From assembly GCA_964602655.1 (NCBI GenBank), contig CAZRSF010000032.1, forward strand, positions 1 to 64,000: a DNA stretch of 64,000 nt, written 5' to 3'. The notes under the pieces were generated by a model that was not told where the DNA came from, did not search any database, and saw only the letters and a program-made list of their open reading frames with translations. Positions 26,611 to 35,258 of this stretch are shown piece by piece. The number at the start of each line of letters is the position of its first letter. Within the stretch, counting starts at the first letter, position 1. The stretch comes from Moduliflexus sp964602655 (GTDB lineage: Bacteria; Moduliflexota; Moduliflexia; Moduliflexales; Moduliflexaceae). Made by a program: the position numbers and the translations under genes.

Positions 26611-28980
26611 ATGACTGAACGAATTCGACAACTACGTGAAAAAAGTGTGACGACAAAGCCGTATATTTCGCCGGAACGGGCGCTGCTGATGACGGAATTT
26701 TACCAGAGCGACCGGGCGCAGGAGGTTTCCACGCCAGTCAAGCGGGCGCTCTCGTTCGCCTATCTGTTGGAACGGAAAACGATCTGCGTCAACGAGGGCG
26801 AATTGATTGTCGGCGAGCGCGGCCCCGCGCCGTTAGCGACGCCGACCTACCCGGAAATCTGCATCCATTCCTTGCAAGATTTAGAGATCATCAATTCGCG
26901 CCCGAAAGTCTCGTTCGCGGTGGACGATGAGACGCGCCGTGTGTATGAAGAGCGGCTGATTCCCTACTGGCAAGGGAAAAGCCTGCGGGACAAAATTTTC
27001 GCTAACATGACAGATGCCTGGAAAGCGGCTTATAACGCCGGAATTTTTACCGAATTTCAGGAACAGCGCGCACCGGGGCATACGGTACTTGGTAAAAAAA
27101 TCTATTCACAAGGGTTGCTCGACATGAAACGAGAGATTCGAGCCGCGATTTACGCGCTTGATTTTCTGAACGATCCCGACGCTTACGACAAGCGCGAAGA
27201 ACTCAAGGCAATGGAGATTGCCGCCGACGCGCTGATGACGTTTGCGCGACGCCATACCGAGAAACTGCGGGAACTCGCATCGCATGAACAAGAGCCGCAG
27301 CGCAAGCAGGAACTCGAACAGATGGCGGCGAATTGCGAGCATGTGCCAGCTCACGCGCCGACAACCTTCTGGCAGGCGCTGCAATATTACTGGTTCGTGC
27401 ATCTCGGCGTGGTGACGGAGTTGAACCCCTGGGATTCGTTTAATCCGGGGCGGCTGGATCAGCATTTACTGCCGTTTTATCAACGGGAATGCGCGGCGGG
27501 CTTGCTGACTGAAGATTGGGCGCGGGAACTCCTGCAATCATTCTGGGTCAAGTTCAACCATCATCCCTCGCCGCCGAAAATGGGCGTGACCGCCAAAGAG
27601 AGCAACACCTACACCGATTTCGCGCTGATTAACGTCGGCGGCGTCAAGGAAGATGGCGCGGACGCGGTAAATGACCTGAGTTATTTGATTTTGGATGTAA
27701 TTGAGGAAATGCGGATTCTTCAACCGAGTTCCATGATTCAACTCAGCAAAAAAAATCCTGACCGTTTCCTGAAACGTGCCCTGAAAATCGTCAAAACGGG
27801 ATTCGGCCAGCCTTCGATTTTCAACACCGACTCGATTGTGCAGGAACTCGTGCGGCAGGGCAAAACGGTCGAAGACGCCCGCAACGGCGGATGCAGCGGG
27901 TGTGTCGAGTCCGGCGCGTTCGGCACGGAAGCGTATATTCTGACCGGCTATTTCAACTTGCCGAAAATTCTGGAAATCACGCTGAATAACGGCGTTGATC
28001 CGCGTACCGGGCAGAAAATCGGCCTTGTGACCGGCGATCCGCTCAGTTTAGAGACGTTTGACGAACTGCTGGAAGCGTATCGCAAGCAGGTACGGCATTT
28101 CATTGACATCAAAATCGAAGGCAACAACATCATTGACCGGCTCTACGCCCGCTACATGCCCGTGCCGTTTCTCTCGCTGCTGATTGACGACTGCATTGCG
28201 AAAGGCAAGGATTATCTCGACGGCGGGGCGCGCTACAATACCAGCTACATTCAGGGCGTCGGATTGGGAAGCATCGCCGACGCGCTTACCGCAATTAAAT
28301 ATCATGTGTTCGATCAAAAAACTGTCCGCTTCAGCGAATTACTCGGCGCGTTACAATCGAACTTCGAAGGCTGTGAACGCTTGCGGGACGCGCTGCTGCA
28401 TCAAACGCCGAAATATGGCAATGACGACGATTACGCCGACGACATCATGAAAAGTGTGTTTCGAATCTATTATGACGCGGTCAACGGCAGACCGACCATA
28501 CGCGGCGGCGCGTATCGCATCAACTTGCTGCCGACGACCTGCCACGTCTATTTCGGCAGCGTGACCGGCGCGACGCCAGACGGACGCAAAGCTGCCGAAC
28601 CTTTGTCGGAAGGGATTTCGCCTTCACAGGGCGCGGATCGGCACGGGCCGACCTCGGTCATCAAATCAGCCGCGAAGATGGATCACATCAAAACCGGCGG
28701 CACGCTGCTGAATCAGAAATTCGCGCCATCGTTTTTTGCGACTGACGACGGGCTGAATCAGGTCGCGCATCTCGTGCGCAGCTACTTCAAAATGGATGGG
28801 CATCACATTCAATTCAACGTGGTGAACGCCGCCACCTTGCGCGAGGCGCAGCGCCAGCCCGAACGTTATCGCGATTTGATCGTGCGCGTCGCCGGATACA
28901 GCGACTATTTTGTGGATTTGACCGAGGAATTGCAAAACGAAATCATCCTGCGCACCGAACATCAGGATGTTCAGGGGTAA
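26611..28980 (+). CDS. hypD: Glycyl radical enzyme, trans-4-hydroxy-L-proline dehydratase (HypD)-like
   Basis: 789 residues from the ATG at 26611 (GGAGG upstream). PFL-like fold. The thiyl-radical site is GGCSGCVESGAFG near residue 430 (Cys-Val-Glu). The glycyl loop near the C-terminus is VRVAGYSDYFVDL. Long stretches, such as TEFQEQRAPGHTV, SYIQGVGLGSIADALTAIKY and KMDHIKTGGTLLNQ, agree with what I know of clostridial HypD, which dehydrates trans-4-hydroxyproline to pyrroline-5-carboxylate. No proC follows. Another dehydratase substrate is possible. It needs the activase at 25839 and is oxygen-sensitive. The symbol hypD is also used for an unrelated hydrogenase gene. Confidence 0.85.
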   Translation: MTERIRQLREKSVTTKPYISPERALLMTEFYQSDRAQEVSTPVKRALSFAYLLERKTICVNEGELIVGERGPAPLATPTYPEICIHSLQDLEIINSRPKVSFAVDDETRRVYEERLIPYWQGKSLRDKIFANMTDAWKAAYNAGIFTEFQEQRAPGHTVLGKKIYSQGLLDMKREIRAAIYALDFLNDPDAYDKREELKAMEIAADALMTFARRHTEKLRELASHEQEPQRKQELEQMAANCEHVPAHAPTTFWQALQYYWFVHLGVVTELNPWDSFNPGRLDQHLLPFYQRECAAGLLTEDWARELLQSFWVKFNHHPSPPKMGVTAKESNTYTDFALINVGGVKEDGADAVNDLSYLILDVIEEMRILQPSSMIQLSKKNPDRFLKRALKIVKTGFGQPSIFNTDSIVQELVRQGKTVEDARNGGCSGCVESGAFGTEAYILTGYFNLPKILEITLNNGVDPRTGQKIGLVTGDPLSLETFDELLEAYRKQVRHFIDIKIEGNNIIDRLYARYMPVPFLSLLIDDCIAKGKDYLDGGARYNTSYIQGVGLGSIADALTAIKYHVFDQKTVRFSELLGALQSNFEGCERLRDALLHQTPKYGNDDDYADDIMKSVFRIYYDAVNGRPTIRGGAYRINLLPTTCHVYFGSVTGATPDGRKAAEPLSEGISPSQGADRHGPTSVIKSAAKMDHIKTGGTLLNQKFAPSFFATDDGLNQVAHLVRSYFKMDGHHIQFNVVNAATLREAQRQPERYRDLIVRVAGYSDYFVDLTEELQNEIILRTEHQDVQG

Positions 28981-28993
28981 AAACGCAACTGCC

Positions 28994-29025
28994 AACCCTG
29001 CCAGGTTTAAAACCCTGGCAGGGTT
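28994..29025. repeat. Palindrome family B, copy 3
   Basis: Arms AACCCTGCCAGG and CCCTGGCAGGGTT (one base missing on the left), 14 bp past the hypD-like stop and next to the convergent gene end at 29034. Confidence 0.75.
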
Positions 29026-29033
29026 AGTGAATC

Positions 29034-29402
29034 TTAACCTTCTACTGACGATTCAGCGTCTTCGGATTCTTCCGACGCAGTTTCCATATCTTCGAAAATC
29101 TGTTCGACGCGATCCAAATCTCGCGCATGAATCATCAACTTGACGCCGCGAAAAAACGCTAATTCAGGGCGAATGCCGCCTGCGTCGTCGGAGGCGACGA
29201 AGGATTGGATGCCATTCCCCGCTAACACGCTCTGATCGAGGTCAGCCTCCGACCGCGTGAGGTAGGTTTTCACCGCGACAAAATGTTCGTATTCATATTC
29301 GTCTTCCGCTTCTTCAGGCAATTCCGCAACTAATGGCACATGACAATCGTCGCAGACTGAAATCTCCTCAACATACTCGCTTCTACAGTTCGGACAGAAC
29401 AT
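29034..29402 (-). CDS. Zinc-ribbon protein with DUF2007-like domain
   Basis: 122 residues if begun at MFCPNC (29402); starts at 29408 or 29423 are equally open and no ribosome site decides. The N-terminus holds a zinc ribbon (CPNC then CDDCHVPLV). After an acidic linker comes a DUF2007-like part (VAVKTYLTRSEADLDQSVLAGNGIQSFVASDD, described here in pieces: TYLTRSEADL, GNGIQSFVASDD, VKLMIHARDLDRVEQI). The C-terminus is Glu/Ser-rich. DUF2007 is annotated as a putative signal-transducing domain, with no proven activity. Confidence 0.6.
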   Translation of the reverse strand: MFCPNCRSEYVEEISVCDDCHVPLVAELPEEAEDEYEYEHFVAVKTYLTRSEADLDQSVLAGNGIQSFVASDDAGGIRPELAFFRGVKLMIHARDLDRVEQIFEDMETASEESEDAESSVEG

Positions 29403-29511
29403 GATCATTTTGATGGATTGCAAACGTTTTTACGTTCACAATACACCCCTTTTCTGAAAACGCGGTTGTTTTTTCTGATGGTGAATACGTCATCCAACGG
29501 TACGCATAACA

Positions 29512-30483
29512 TTATCCTACGACAACCTTTTCCGCCAATTTTACGCCTTCGATCAAAATATTGCGCATCGCGCTGTGCGGCGTGTGATAGCCTGATGCAG
29601 CGGTTGTAATTTGGCGCAGCACGAATACGTCAACCTCCCCTTCGGTTTTATATTCTTTGTGCATGCTTCGCGGCGGCGTGTAGGTCTCGAAATGCCGCTT
29701 CAATCCCGAGTTCTTTTTGGTGACGATAACGACGTAAAAATACGGATATTTTGCGTCGCTGACGCGATTAATCACAATCTGCCCGTATAATCCGAGAACA
29801 TGCGCGGGCTGATTGGCAAGCGACACGCGAATTTTCACATCTGATGGATGCCGGCGCTCGTCGGATTTTTGAAGCAGCAACAGGTATTCGAGACGGTGCG
29901 GCGACAGCAGCGGGCTGACATGTTTATCAGCGGTTAATTTTTGGAACAGGCGAATTTTGAGCGTGAGATTCGGCTGCGTTTGAATCGAGCGCTTGCCCAT
30001 GACGAAATGCGGGAATGCCAGTAAAAACGCATCCGCAGCAAGCGCGATGAGCGGAAAATTCTCCTGCTCGATTCCGAGGAACATCGTGACAATCACTCCG
30101 CCGCAAAACAGGACGAACAAAAATCCGCCGCGCATGTTGGAAATGTCAAGCCAATTCCGATCCCATCGTTTTATCCGTTTCGTCAGGGTTTCGATTTCGG
30201 CGATTTTTTCTTCCGTCGTCAATTCCCATTCGGCGTCAGCAGTGTATTTGCCGAATTTGATGCGGTTATCGTATCCATTGACGATCAAAAGCAGATTGCC
30301 CGTAAGAATCAGGAAAAAGCTGATCGCCAGGATAAATAGCGTGGAAAACCAGAAATATTGGAGAAGCAGACCGGCAGCGATGAGGTGAAAACCTATCAAC
30401 AGGCGATCTGAATAGAGCAGCTTATTCACGACGGGAAAAACGACGACTTCCTGTTGTTGCTTTGTTAAGAGTGGATGGAACAT
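29512..30483 (-). CDS. Predicted membrane protein of unknown function
   Basis: 323 residues with GGAG upstream of the ATG. Two hydrophobic helices near 28-70 and two more near 120-165 frame a charged cytosolic loop (WELTTEEKIAEIETLTKRIK). The C-terminal 130 residues look like a soluble beta-rich domain (GLYGQIVINRVSDAKYPYFY) with a run resembling a helix pair at the end. No family is recognised. It is divergent from the SGNH lipoprotein gene. Confidence 0.55.
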   Translation of the reverse strand: MFHPLLTKQQQEVVVFPVVNKLLYSDRLLIGFHLIAAGLLLQYFWFSTLFILAISFFLILTGNLLLIVNGYDNRIKFGKYTADAEWELTTEEKIAEIETLTKRIKRWDRNWLDISNMRGGFLFVLFCGGVIVTMFLGIEQENFPLIALAADAFLLAFPHFVMGKRSIQTQPNLTLKIRLFQKLTADKHVSPLLSPHRLEYLLLLQKSDERRHPSDVKIRVSLANQPAHVLGLYGQIVINRVSDAKYPYFYVVIVTKKNSGLKRHFETYTPPRSMHKEYKTEGEVDVFVLRQITTAASGYHTPHSAMRNILIEGVKLAEKVVVG

Positions 30484-30727
30484 AGTAGAAGTCTCCTTTC
30501 ACATAAAATAGTCTGCCGTCTATCGAATCTTGTCAAGGTTTTTATCGCGATTTAAAATGAGAACCATACGCATTTCGGAATCGCGATGAGATAAGGCAGA
30601 CGCGGCGATTTGCAAAAAATCCTTGTCTAAAATCAGCCGGTTGAAATTAATGGCGTCTTGCATGAAAATACCGTGCATGATAAACATTTTACAAATGTTC
30701 TTATCTGATAATTGTGGGAGTCGAACT

Positions 30728-30753
30728 GTCAGACACTTTATGAAGTGTCTGAC
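30728..30753. repeat. Palindrome family A, copy 3
   Basis: Perfect 11-bp arms GTCAGACACTT and AAGTGTCTGAC around TATG, 20 bp before the SGNH lipoprotein ATG. It is in a 5' leader, not after a gene. Confidence 0.75.
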
Positions 30754-30772
30754 CGTTTTCAATTTAAAAAAT

Positions 30773-31462
30773 ATGCACAACATAAAGATTTTTCGATGGG
30801 TTGTGATGATTTTTCTGTTTGCAGGATGGCTGATTGGCTGTAATTCCGGCGATAGTCCGACAGACCCGGCCACGCTGGAACCAACAGTCATCGTCGCGGT
30901 CGGCGACAGTATCACATCGGGCTGGGGAACATTCACGGGCGGGTATCCTGCCAAACTTCAGGAAATGCTGCTGGCTGCCGGGTATAAAACGGAAGTGATG
31001 AACGCTGGCGTGGCCGGAGAAGCGTCGCCTGCGACAGATGAACGCTTTTCGGATGCGATTGCCGGAGCGGATATTGCGTTAATCATGATCGGCACGAACG
31101 ATGAATTTTCTCCCGATCAGTGCCCCAATAACAAATGCGAGACGCTGCGTCACATCGAATCTATGATGGATAAGGCGATCAAAGCGGGTGTCACACCGGT
31201 GGTCGGCACGGTGATTCACGAGCAGCCGTATGAAGTGTATCTTACCTGGAATTGGGATATTGACATATTGAACGAGCAAATCAAATTGAGTGCGGCAAAG
31301 CGGAAGACGCCGGTAGCGGATACGCTGTTAGCCTTCCTGCAATACGAAGAAGGGGATCGCGTATTGTATCTTGATCGTCACCACCCGACGGAAAAGGGGA
31401 ATGAGGTGCTGGCGCAATGTTGGTTCGATACGCTCGTCAATAACAAACTTGTTCGGAAATAG
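30773..31462 (+). CDS. SGNH/GDSL hydrolase lipoprotein
   Basis: 229 residues from the ATG at 30773. Signal sequence with lipobox WLIGC (Cys near 22). SGNH blocks: VAVGDSITSGWG (Ser nucleophile), NAGVAGE (Gly), MIGTNDEF (Asn) and the C-terminal DRHHPTEKGNEVLA (Asp-His). Such enzymes are esterases that often remove or move acyl groups on polysaccharides. It is 11 bp upstream of an MBOAT acyltransferase gene, so a role in envelope polysaccharide acylation is likely. Confidence 0.85.
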   Translation: MHNIKIFRWVVMIFLFAGWLIGCNSGDSPTDPATLEPTVIVAVGDSITSGWGTFTGGYPAKLQEMLLAAGYKTEVMNAGVAGEASPATDERFSDAIAGADIALIMIGTNDEFSPDQCPNNKCETLRHIESMMDKAIKAGVTPVVGTVIHEQPYEVYLTWNWDIDILNEQIKLSAAKRKTPVADTLLAFLQYEEGDRVLYLDRHHPTEKGNEVLAQCWFDTLVNNKLVRK

Positions 31463-31473
31463 AGACAGCAATT

Positions 31474-32895
31474 ATGAGTTTTGTGTCGTATGAATTTTTG
31501 ATCTTATTGGGATGCGTGTTCGGCTCGTATTTTCTGCTGCCGCATCGCTGGCAGAATTACATGCTGCTGGTCGCAAGTTATATTTTTTACGGATGGTGGG
31601 ATTACCGCTTTCTTTCCTTGATGGTGATCTCATCGGTGCTGGATTATTTCTGCTCGTTGTATGCCGACCCGCATCAGCAGCCCGCGCCATCCGAACGTCA
31701 GCGCAAGATCGCCTTGTTCATCAGCGTCGCCGGCAATTTGGGGCTGCTCGGATTTTTCAAATATTTCAATTTTTTTACCGATTCGTTCGTGAATGTCCTG
31801 CACTGGTTCGGCATCGCGGCTGACCCGGTGACGTTGCGCATCATTCTGCCGGTCGGCATTTCGTTTTACACGTTCCAGACGATGAGCTATACCTTAGATG
31901 TCTATCGCGGCGAATTGCGCTCCACGCGGCATTTTCTGGATTTCTGCCTCTTTGTCAGCTTTTTTCCGCAGCTTGTCGCCGGGCCGATTGAACGCGCCTC
32001 GAATCTGCTGCCGCAGGTGCTTGCGCCGCGTACCGTGACCTGGGAGAAATTTTATTCCGGGGCGCAATTGGCGTTCTGGGGATTTTTCAAAAAAATGGTG
32101 ATCGCCGATAATCTCAGCGGAATTGCCAACGCTACGTTCAATCAGTCGGCCTACACCGGCGCGGAAGTGATGATCGCGGTGTATGCCTTCGCGTTCCAGA
32201 TTTACTGCGATTTCTCCGGCTACACCGATATTGCCAGAGGCGTGGCGCGGATGCTCGGTTTCGAGATTTGCGTGAATTTCCGTCTGCCGTATTTTGCCAC
32301 GAACCCCAGCGATTTCTGGCAGCGCTGGCATGTCAGCCTGTCAACCTGGCTGCGGGATTATCTGTATATCCCGCTCGGCGGCAATCGGCGCGGCACGGTG
32401 CGAACATATATCAATTTATCGCTGACCATGCTGCTCGGCGGGTTGTGGCATGGCGCGTCGTGGCATTTTGTCGTCTGGGGCGCGTTTCACGGATTGCTGC
32501 TTGTGATCTTTCGTTTGCTGTCAACCTCTTCGCGCGCGAGCAAGACGCCGCGAACGGATTGGGTGTTCTGGCTCAAAGCGTTCGGTTTTTTCCAGATTAC
32601 CTGCTTCGGCTGGCTGATTTTCCGGGCGAACGACATGCGCCAGCTTGCCGCCATGACCGCTGCGTTATTCACCAGCACGACATTGTCAGGCGTATTCACC
32701 ACGACCGCGCTGCAAGTGCTGATTTTTGCCGCGCCGTTATTGCTGCTGCAAATCTATCAGCATCTGACCGGGGAAATGGAACCCTGGCGTGACTGGCCTG
32801 AACCCGTCAAAGTCCCCTACTATGTCGCCGCGCTGTACGCGATTATGCTGTTAGGGTCGCCGGTCAAAGAGGCGTTTATTTATTTTCAGTTTTGA
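31474..32895 (+). CDS. MBOAT family O-acyltransferase (AlgI-like)
   Basis: 473 residues, about ten membrane helices. AlgI-type marks: SYIFYGWWDYRFL at the start, GISFYTFQTMSYTLDVYRGE, RWHVSLSTWLRDYLYIPLGG, and the catalytic-His region GGLWHGASWHFVVWGAFHG. It moves acyl groups, usually acetyl, across the inner membrane onto a periplasmic acceptor such as alginate or another exopolysaccharide. It is flanked by a GDSL lipoprotein and an anchored SGNH-like protein, the usual AlgI/AlgJ/AlgX-type partners. No polymer synthase gene is nearby. Confidence 0.93.
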   Translation: MSFVSYEFLILLGCVFGSYFLLPHRWQNYMLLVASYIFYGWWDYRFLSLMVISSVLDYFCSLYADPHQQPAPSERQRKIALFISVAGNLGLLGFFKYFNFFTDSFVNVLHWFGIAADPVTLRIILPVGISFYTFQTMSYTLDVYRGELRSTRHFLDFCLFVSFFPQLVAGPIERASNLLPQVLAPRTVTWEKFYSGAQLAFWGFFKKMVIADNLSGIANATFNQSAYTGAEVMIAVYAFAFQIYCDFSGYTDIARGVARMLGFEICVNFRLPYFATNPSDFWQRWHVSLSTWLRDYLYIPLGGNRRGTVRTYINLSLTMLLGGLWHGASWHFVVWGAFHGLLLVIFRLLSTSSRASKTPRTDWVFWLKAFGFFQITCFGWLIFRANDMRQLAAMTAALFTSTTLSGVFTTTALQVLIFAAPLLLLQIYQHLTGEMEPWRDWPEPVKVPYYVAALYAIMLLGSPVKEAFIYFQF

Positions 32896-32907
32896 TGTAG
32901 GATTGGT

Positions 32908-33053
32908 TCACTTCCTAACGTAATTTTTCAACCCACCCCTTGCCCCTCCCAGGAGGGGAATCGCGGTGCGAGACGATACTGTCTGAAATTCCCCTCCTGG
33001 GAGGGGTTGGGGTGGGTGAGTAAAAAAATGTTAGGACGTGAAGTAGGATTGAT
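32908..33053. repeat. Long inverted repeat, family H
   Basis: Two roughly 50-bp imperfect arms centred near 32980, with a perfect core CCCCTCCCAGGAGGGGAA on the left and its complement on the right. A related but shorter unit is inserted inside the NACHT gene at 56898-56963. Confidence 0.65.
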
Positions 33054-33059
33054 TTGATT

Positions 33060-33087
33060 GTAAGGGCGTTCAATTGAACGCCCTTAC
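33060..33087. repeat. Perfect 28-bp palindrome, family G
   Basis: Each half is GTAAGGGCGTTCAA or its complement with no loop. It lies 26 bp before the SGNH-like gene. Confidence 0.75.
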
Positions 33088-33113
33088 TACAAGGTATATC
33101 GGTATTTGATAAT

Positions 33114-34181
33114 ATGCAGCTAAAGAAAATTGTTACATCGCCATATTTCCCGAAAAGTTTGTGCCTCGCGCTGCTGCTGGTCGGCATGATCGAAGGCGGG
33201 GTGTATCTGCAATCGCCGCATGTTTCGGTTCAAGCCGAAAATCTGTTAGCGCAGCGATTCTACCCGCCGAACCGGATTCCGGCCTTAGAGGAAAGCATTA
33301 TTCAATGGCAAATCTATCACGCCATGAGCGCAAAAGAGAATATTGACATTTTGCTGCTTGGCGATAGTTCGTCCCTGATGGGTTTGCGCCCCAAAATCAT
33401 TCAGGAGCGAACCGGCCTGACCGCCTGGGGCATCGGCACATTGGATTATACCGGAACGCCCGGCAATGTGGATATTTTGGAAACGTATCTCCAACGTCGT
33501 CCTGCGCCCAAAATTCTGGTGTATCACATTATTAGCTGGTCGTTTAACCTGTCGGACGCCGATTTGCAGCGTTTCGGCTATCTTGAGCGGTTACGCGATT
33601 GGTTGAATGTCGGGTTGGAAGCGAAGACGACGGGCGCATCGGGAATTGTCCTGCCAAGTATGCAATACCGGCGCGACGCGCATCGTTTGTTTACCACGTT
33701 TTCGACGCAGGAAAAGGAAGAATGGCTGAATGCGCCGCGCGGGCCGTATCCGTCTGACAATGACATTCGGCAGACATTGTTAAGAAATCAGGGCGCGATG
33801 ACGGAAGTCGTGCATGAAGAAGAAGTCAATCATCCTCGCGATTTGCGCGGGTTTCTGCGGATTGACCCGTCACTGCTTGACGATCTTCGGCGCTTGATGG
33901 ACATCTGCGCGCGTGAATCCATTCAACTCGTCATCGTCGCGAATCCGCTGCCGGAAAGCGGCGCAACGCCTGAGAATCTGCACGGGCTTGCCGCGCTGGA
34001 AGCGGAGTTGCGCGACCTCAGCAAGGATCAGACGCATGTCATGCTCTTTGCGCCATTTACGCGCGTCTATCCCGTGACGTTATGCGCCTCCTACAACCAT
34101 CTCACCGAAGAAGGCGCGCAAAAAAATTCGGAAGAAGTCAGTCAATGGCTGAGGCCGCGCCTTGCCAAAATCGCAAGGTAG
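33114..34181 (+). CDS. Membrane-anchored SGNH-like protein, probable acylation partner
   Basis: 355 residues. One N-terminal hydrophobic anchor (LCLALLLVGMIEGGVYL) followed by an extracytoplasmic domain. LLLGDSSSLMGLRPKII near 80 resembles the GDSL block, with Ser in place; YHIISWSFNL and a late CASYNHLTEEGAQ, with a His in the place of the SGNH catalytic His, follow. It fits the AlgJ/AlgX-type or DUF1574-like helpers of MBOAT proteins. Together with 30773 and 31474 it forms an acylation set. Exact family assignment is uncertain. Confidence 0.6.
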   Translation: MQLKKIVTSPYFPKSLCLALLLVGMIEGGVYLQSPHVSVQAENLLAQRFYPPNRIPALEESIIQWQIYHAMSAKENIDILLLGDSSSLMGLRPKIIQERTGLTAWGIGTLDYTGTPGNVDILETYLQRRPAPKILVYHIISWSFNLSDADLQRFGYLERLRDWLNVGLEAKTTGASGIVLPSMQYRRDAHRLFTTFSTQEKEEWLNAPRGPYPSDNDIRQTLLRNQGAMTEVVHEEEVNHPRDLRGFLRIDPSLLDDLRRLMDICARESIQLVIVANPLPESGATPENLHGLAALEAELRDLSKDQTHVMLFAPFTRVYPVTLCASYNHLTEEGAQKNSEEVSQWLRPRLAKIAR

Positions 34182-34214
34182 AGACCTCACAGGTTTGAGA
34201 AACCTGTGAGGTCT
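34182..34214. repeat. Palindrome family C, copy 2
   Basis: Arms AGACCTCACAGGTTT and AAACCTGTGAGGTCT around GAG, directly after the stop at 34181 and before the convergent TRAP gene end. Confidence 0.8.
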
Positions 34215-34229
34215 GATTGCCGCGCGGCA

Positions 34230-35246
34230 TCATTTTTCGTATTGTTTGACAATCGCTTCGACGGAATTCACAAGGTCTGCGCCAATTGTTGCTTTCCATT
34301 CGGCATAGACGTCTTTAGTTTTTTCCTTGAATGCCTGCCGCGCCTCTGGCGTAATCTGCGTAATCGTCATGCCGTTCTTTTCCAGTTCTTTCAAGGCCAT
34401 GTCATCGCCAACAAGTCCTTTGCGTACCTCTGCGATTTCCCATGCGCCCCATTTTTCGGCAGCCGCTTTCACAATCGCCTGATCTTCCGGCGTAAAACTG
34501 TTCCAGGTCTGTTTCGACGCGCCGATAATAATCGGATCGATTGTGGCGCGCCATAACGAAATCTGCGTGTGATACTGCCAGATTTTCACCGGGAATAAAA
34601 TGCTGTTGATCGGATTTTCCTGGCCGTCCACCGTTCCATTCTGAAATCCGGCGACGGCATCTGCCCAATTGATCGCCATCGGTTCTGCGCCAAGCGCCCG
34701 GAAGATGTCTATGAACATCGGCGAACCGACAACGCGGATTTTTAGGCCGGACACATCTTCTGGCACGGCAATCGGGCGTGTATTGTTCGTAATTTCCCGA
34801 AAACCGTTTTCCGCCCACGCTAAGCCGACCACGCCGAGACTGTCAATCAGTTCGAACAGCTTTTGCCCCGGCGCACCTGATTTGACAGCGTCCACAGCAT
34901 CATAATTCGGATAGAGGAACGGCAGACTGAAGACATTCAGTTCTTTGACTTGCGGCGACCAGTTAATCGTCGAGCCGAATGCAAAATCTGCAAGCCCCTG
35001 GTTTAACAGCGTAAACTCATTGGTCTGTTTTCCAGCGAACAGCGTTCCGCCAAAATAACATTTGATGTCAATCCGCCCCTCAGTGTTGGCCTTGACCTCG
35101 TCGGCAAATTTCTGCGCGGCGATTGCCCAGGTAAAGGTCGGCCCGACAACCACGCTCAATTTGTATTCTTTCTTATATTCGGCGTTCGCCCCCGCCGCCA
35201 TGCACATCATGATCCCTGCCAATACGCCACAGATCGCCTTTTTCAT
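34230..35246 (-). CDS. TRAP transporter substrate-binding protein (DctP family)
   Basis: 338 residues with AGGAGGAG upstream of the ATG. Signal peptide ends near AAGANA. The DctP fold is clear: ADEVKANTEGRIDIKCYFGG, DFAFGSTINW, GLKIRVVGSPMFIDIFRALG with the conserved ligand Arg, and NGTVDGQENPINSI. It captures an organic acid in the periplasm for Na+-driven uptake. The membrane partners DctQ and DctM are not in the window, so it is an orphan receptor or its partners lie elsewhere. The E2-like gene lies 12 bp upstream on the same strand. Confidence 0.92.
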   Translation of the reverse strand: MKKAICGVLAGIMMCMAAGANAEYKKEYKLSVVVGPTFTWAIAAQKFADEVKANTEGRIDIKCYFGGTLFAGKQTNEFTLLNQGLADFAFGSTINWSPQVKELNVFSLPFLYPNYDAVDAVKSGAPGQKLFELIDSLGVVGLAWAENGFREITNNTRPIAVPEDVSGLKIRVVGSPMFIDIFRALGAEPMAINWADAVAGFQNGTVDGQENPINSILFPVKIWQYHTQISLWRATIDPIIIGASKQTWNSFTPEDQAIVKAAAEKWGAWEIAEVRKGLVGDDMALKELEKNGMTITQITPEARQAFKEKTKDVYAEWKATIGADLVNSVEAIVKQYEK

Positions 35247-35258
35247 GCACTCCTCCTG

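Noticed and set aside
30520..30954. A 144-codon minus-strand frame opposite the SGNH lipoprotein start
   Set aside because: It spans a palindrome and the antisense of a well-supported gene. No motif or ribosome site.
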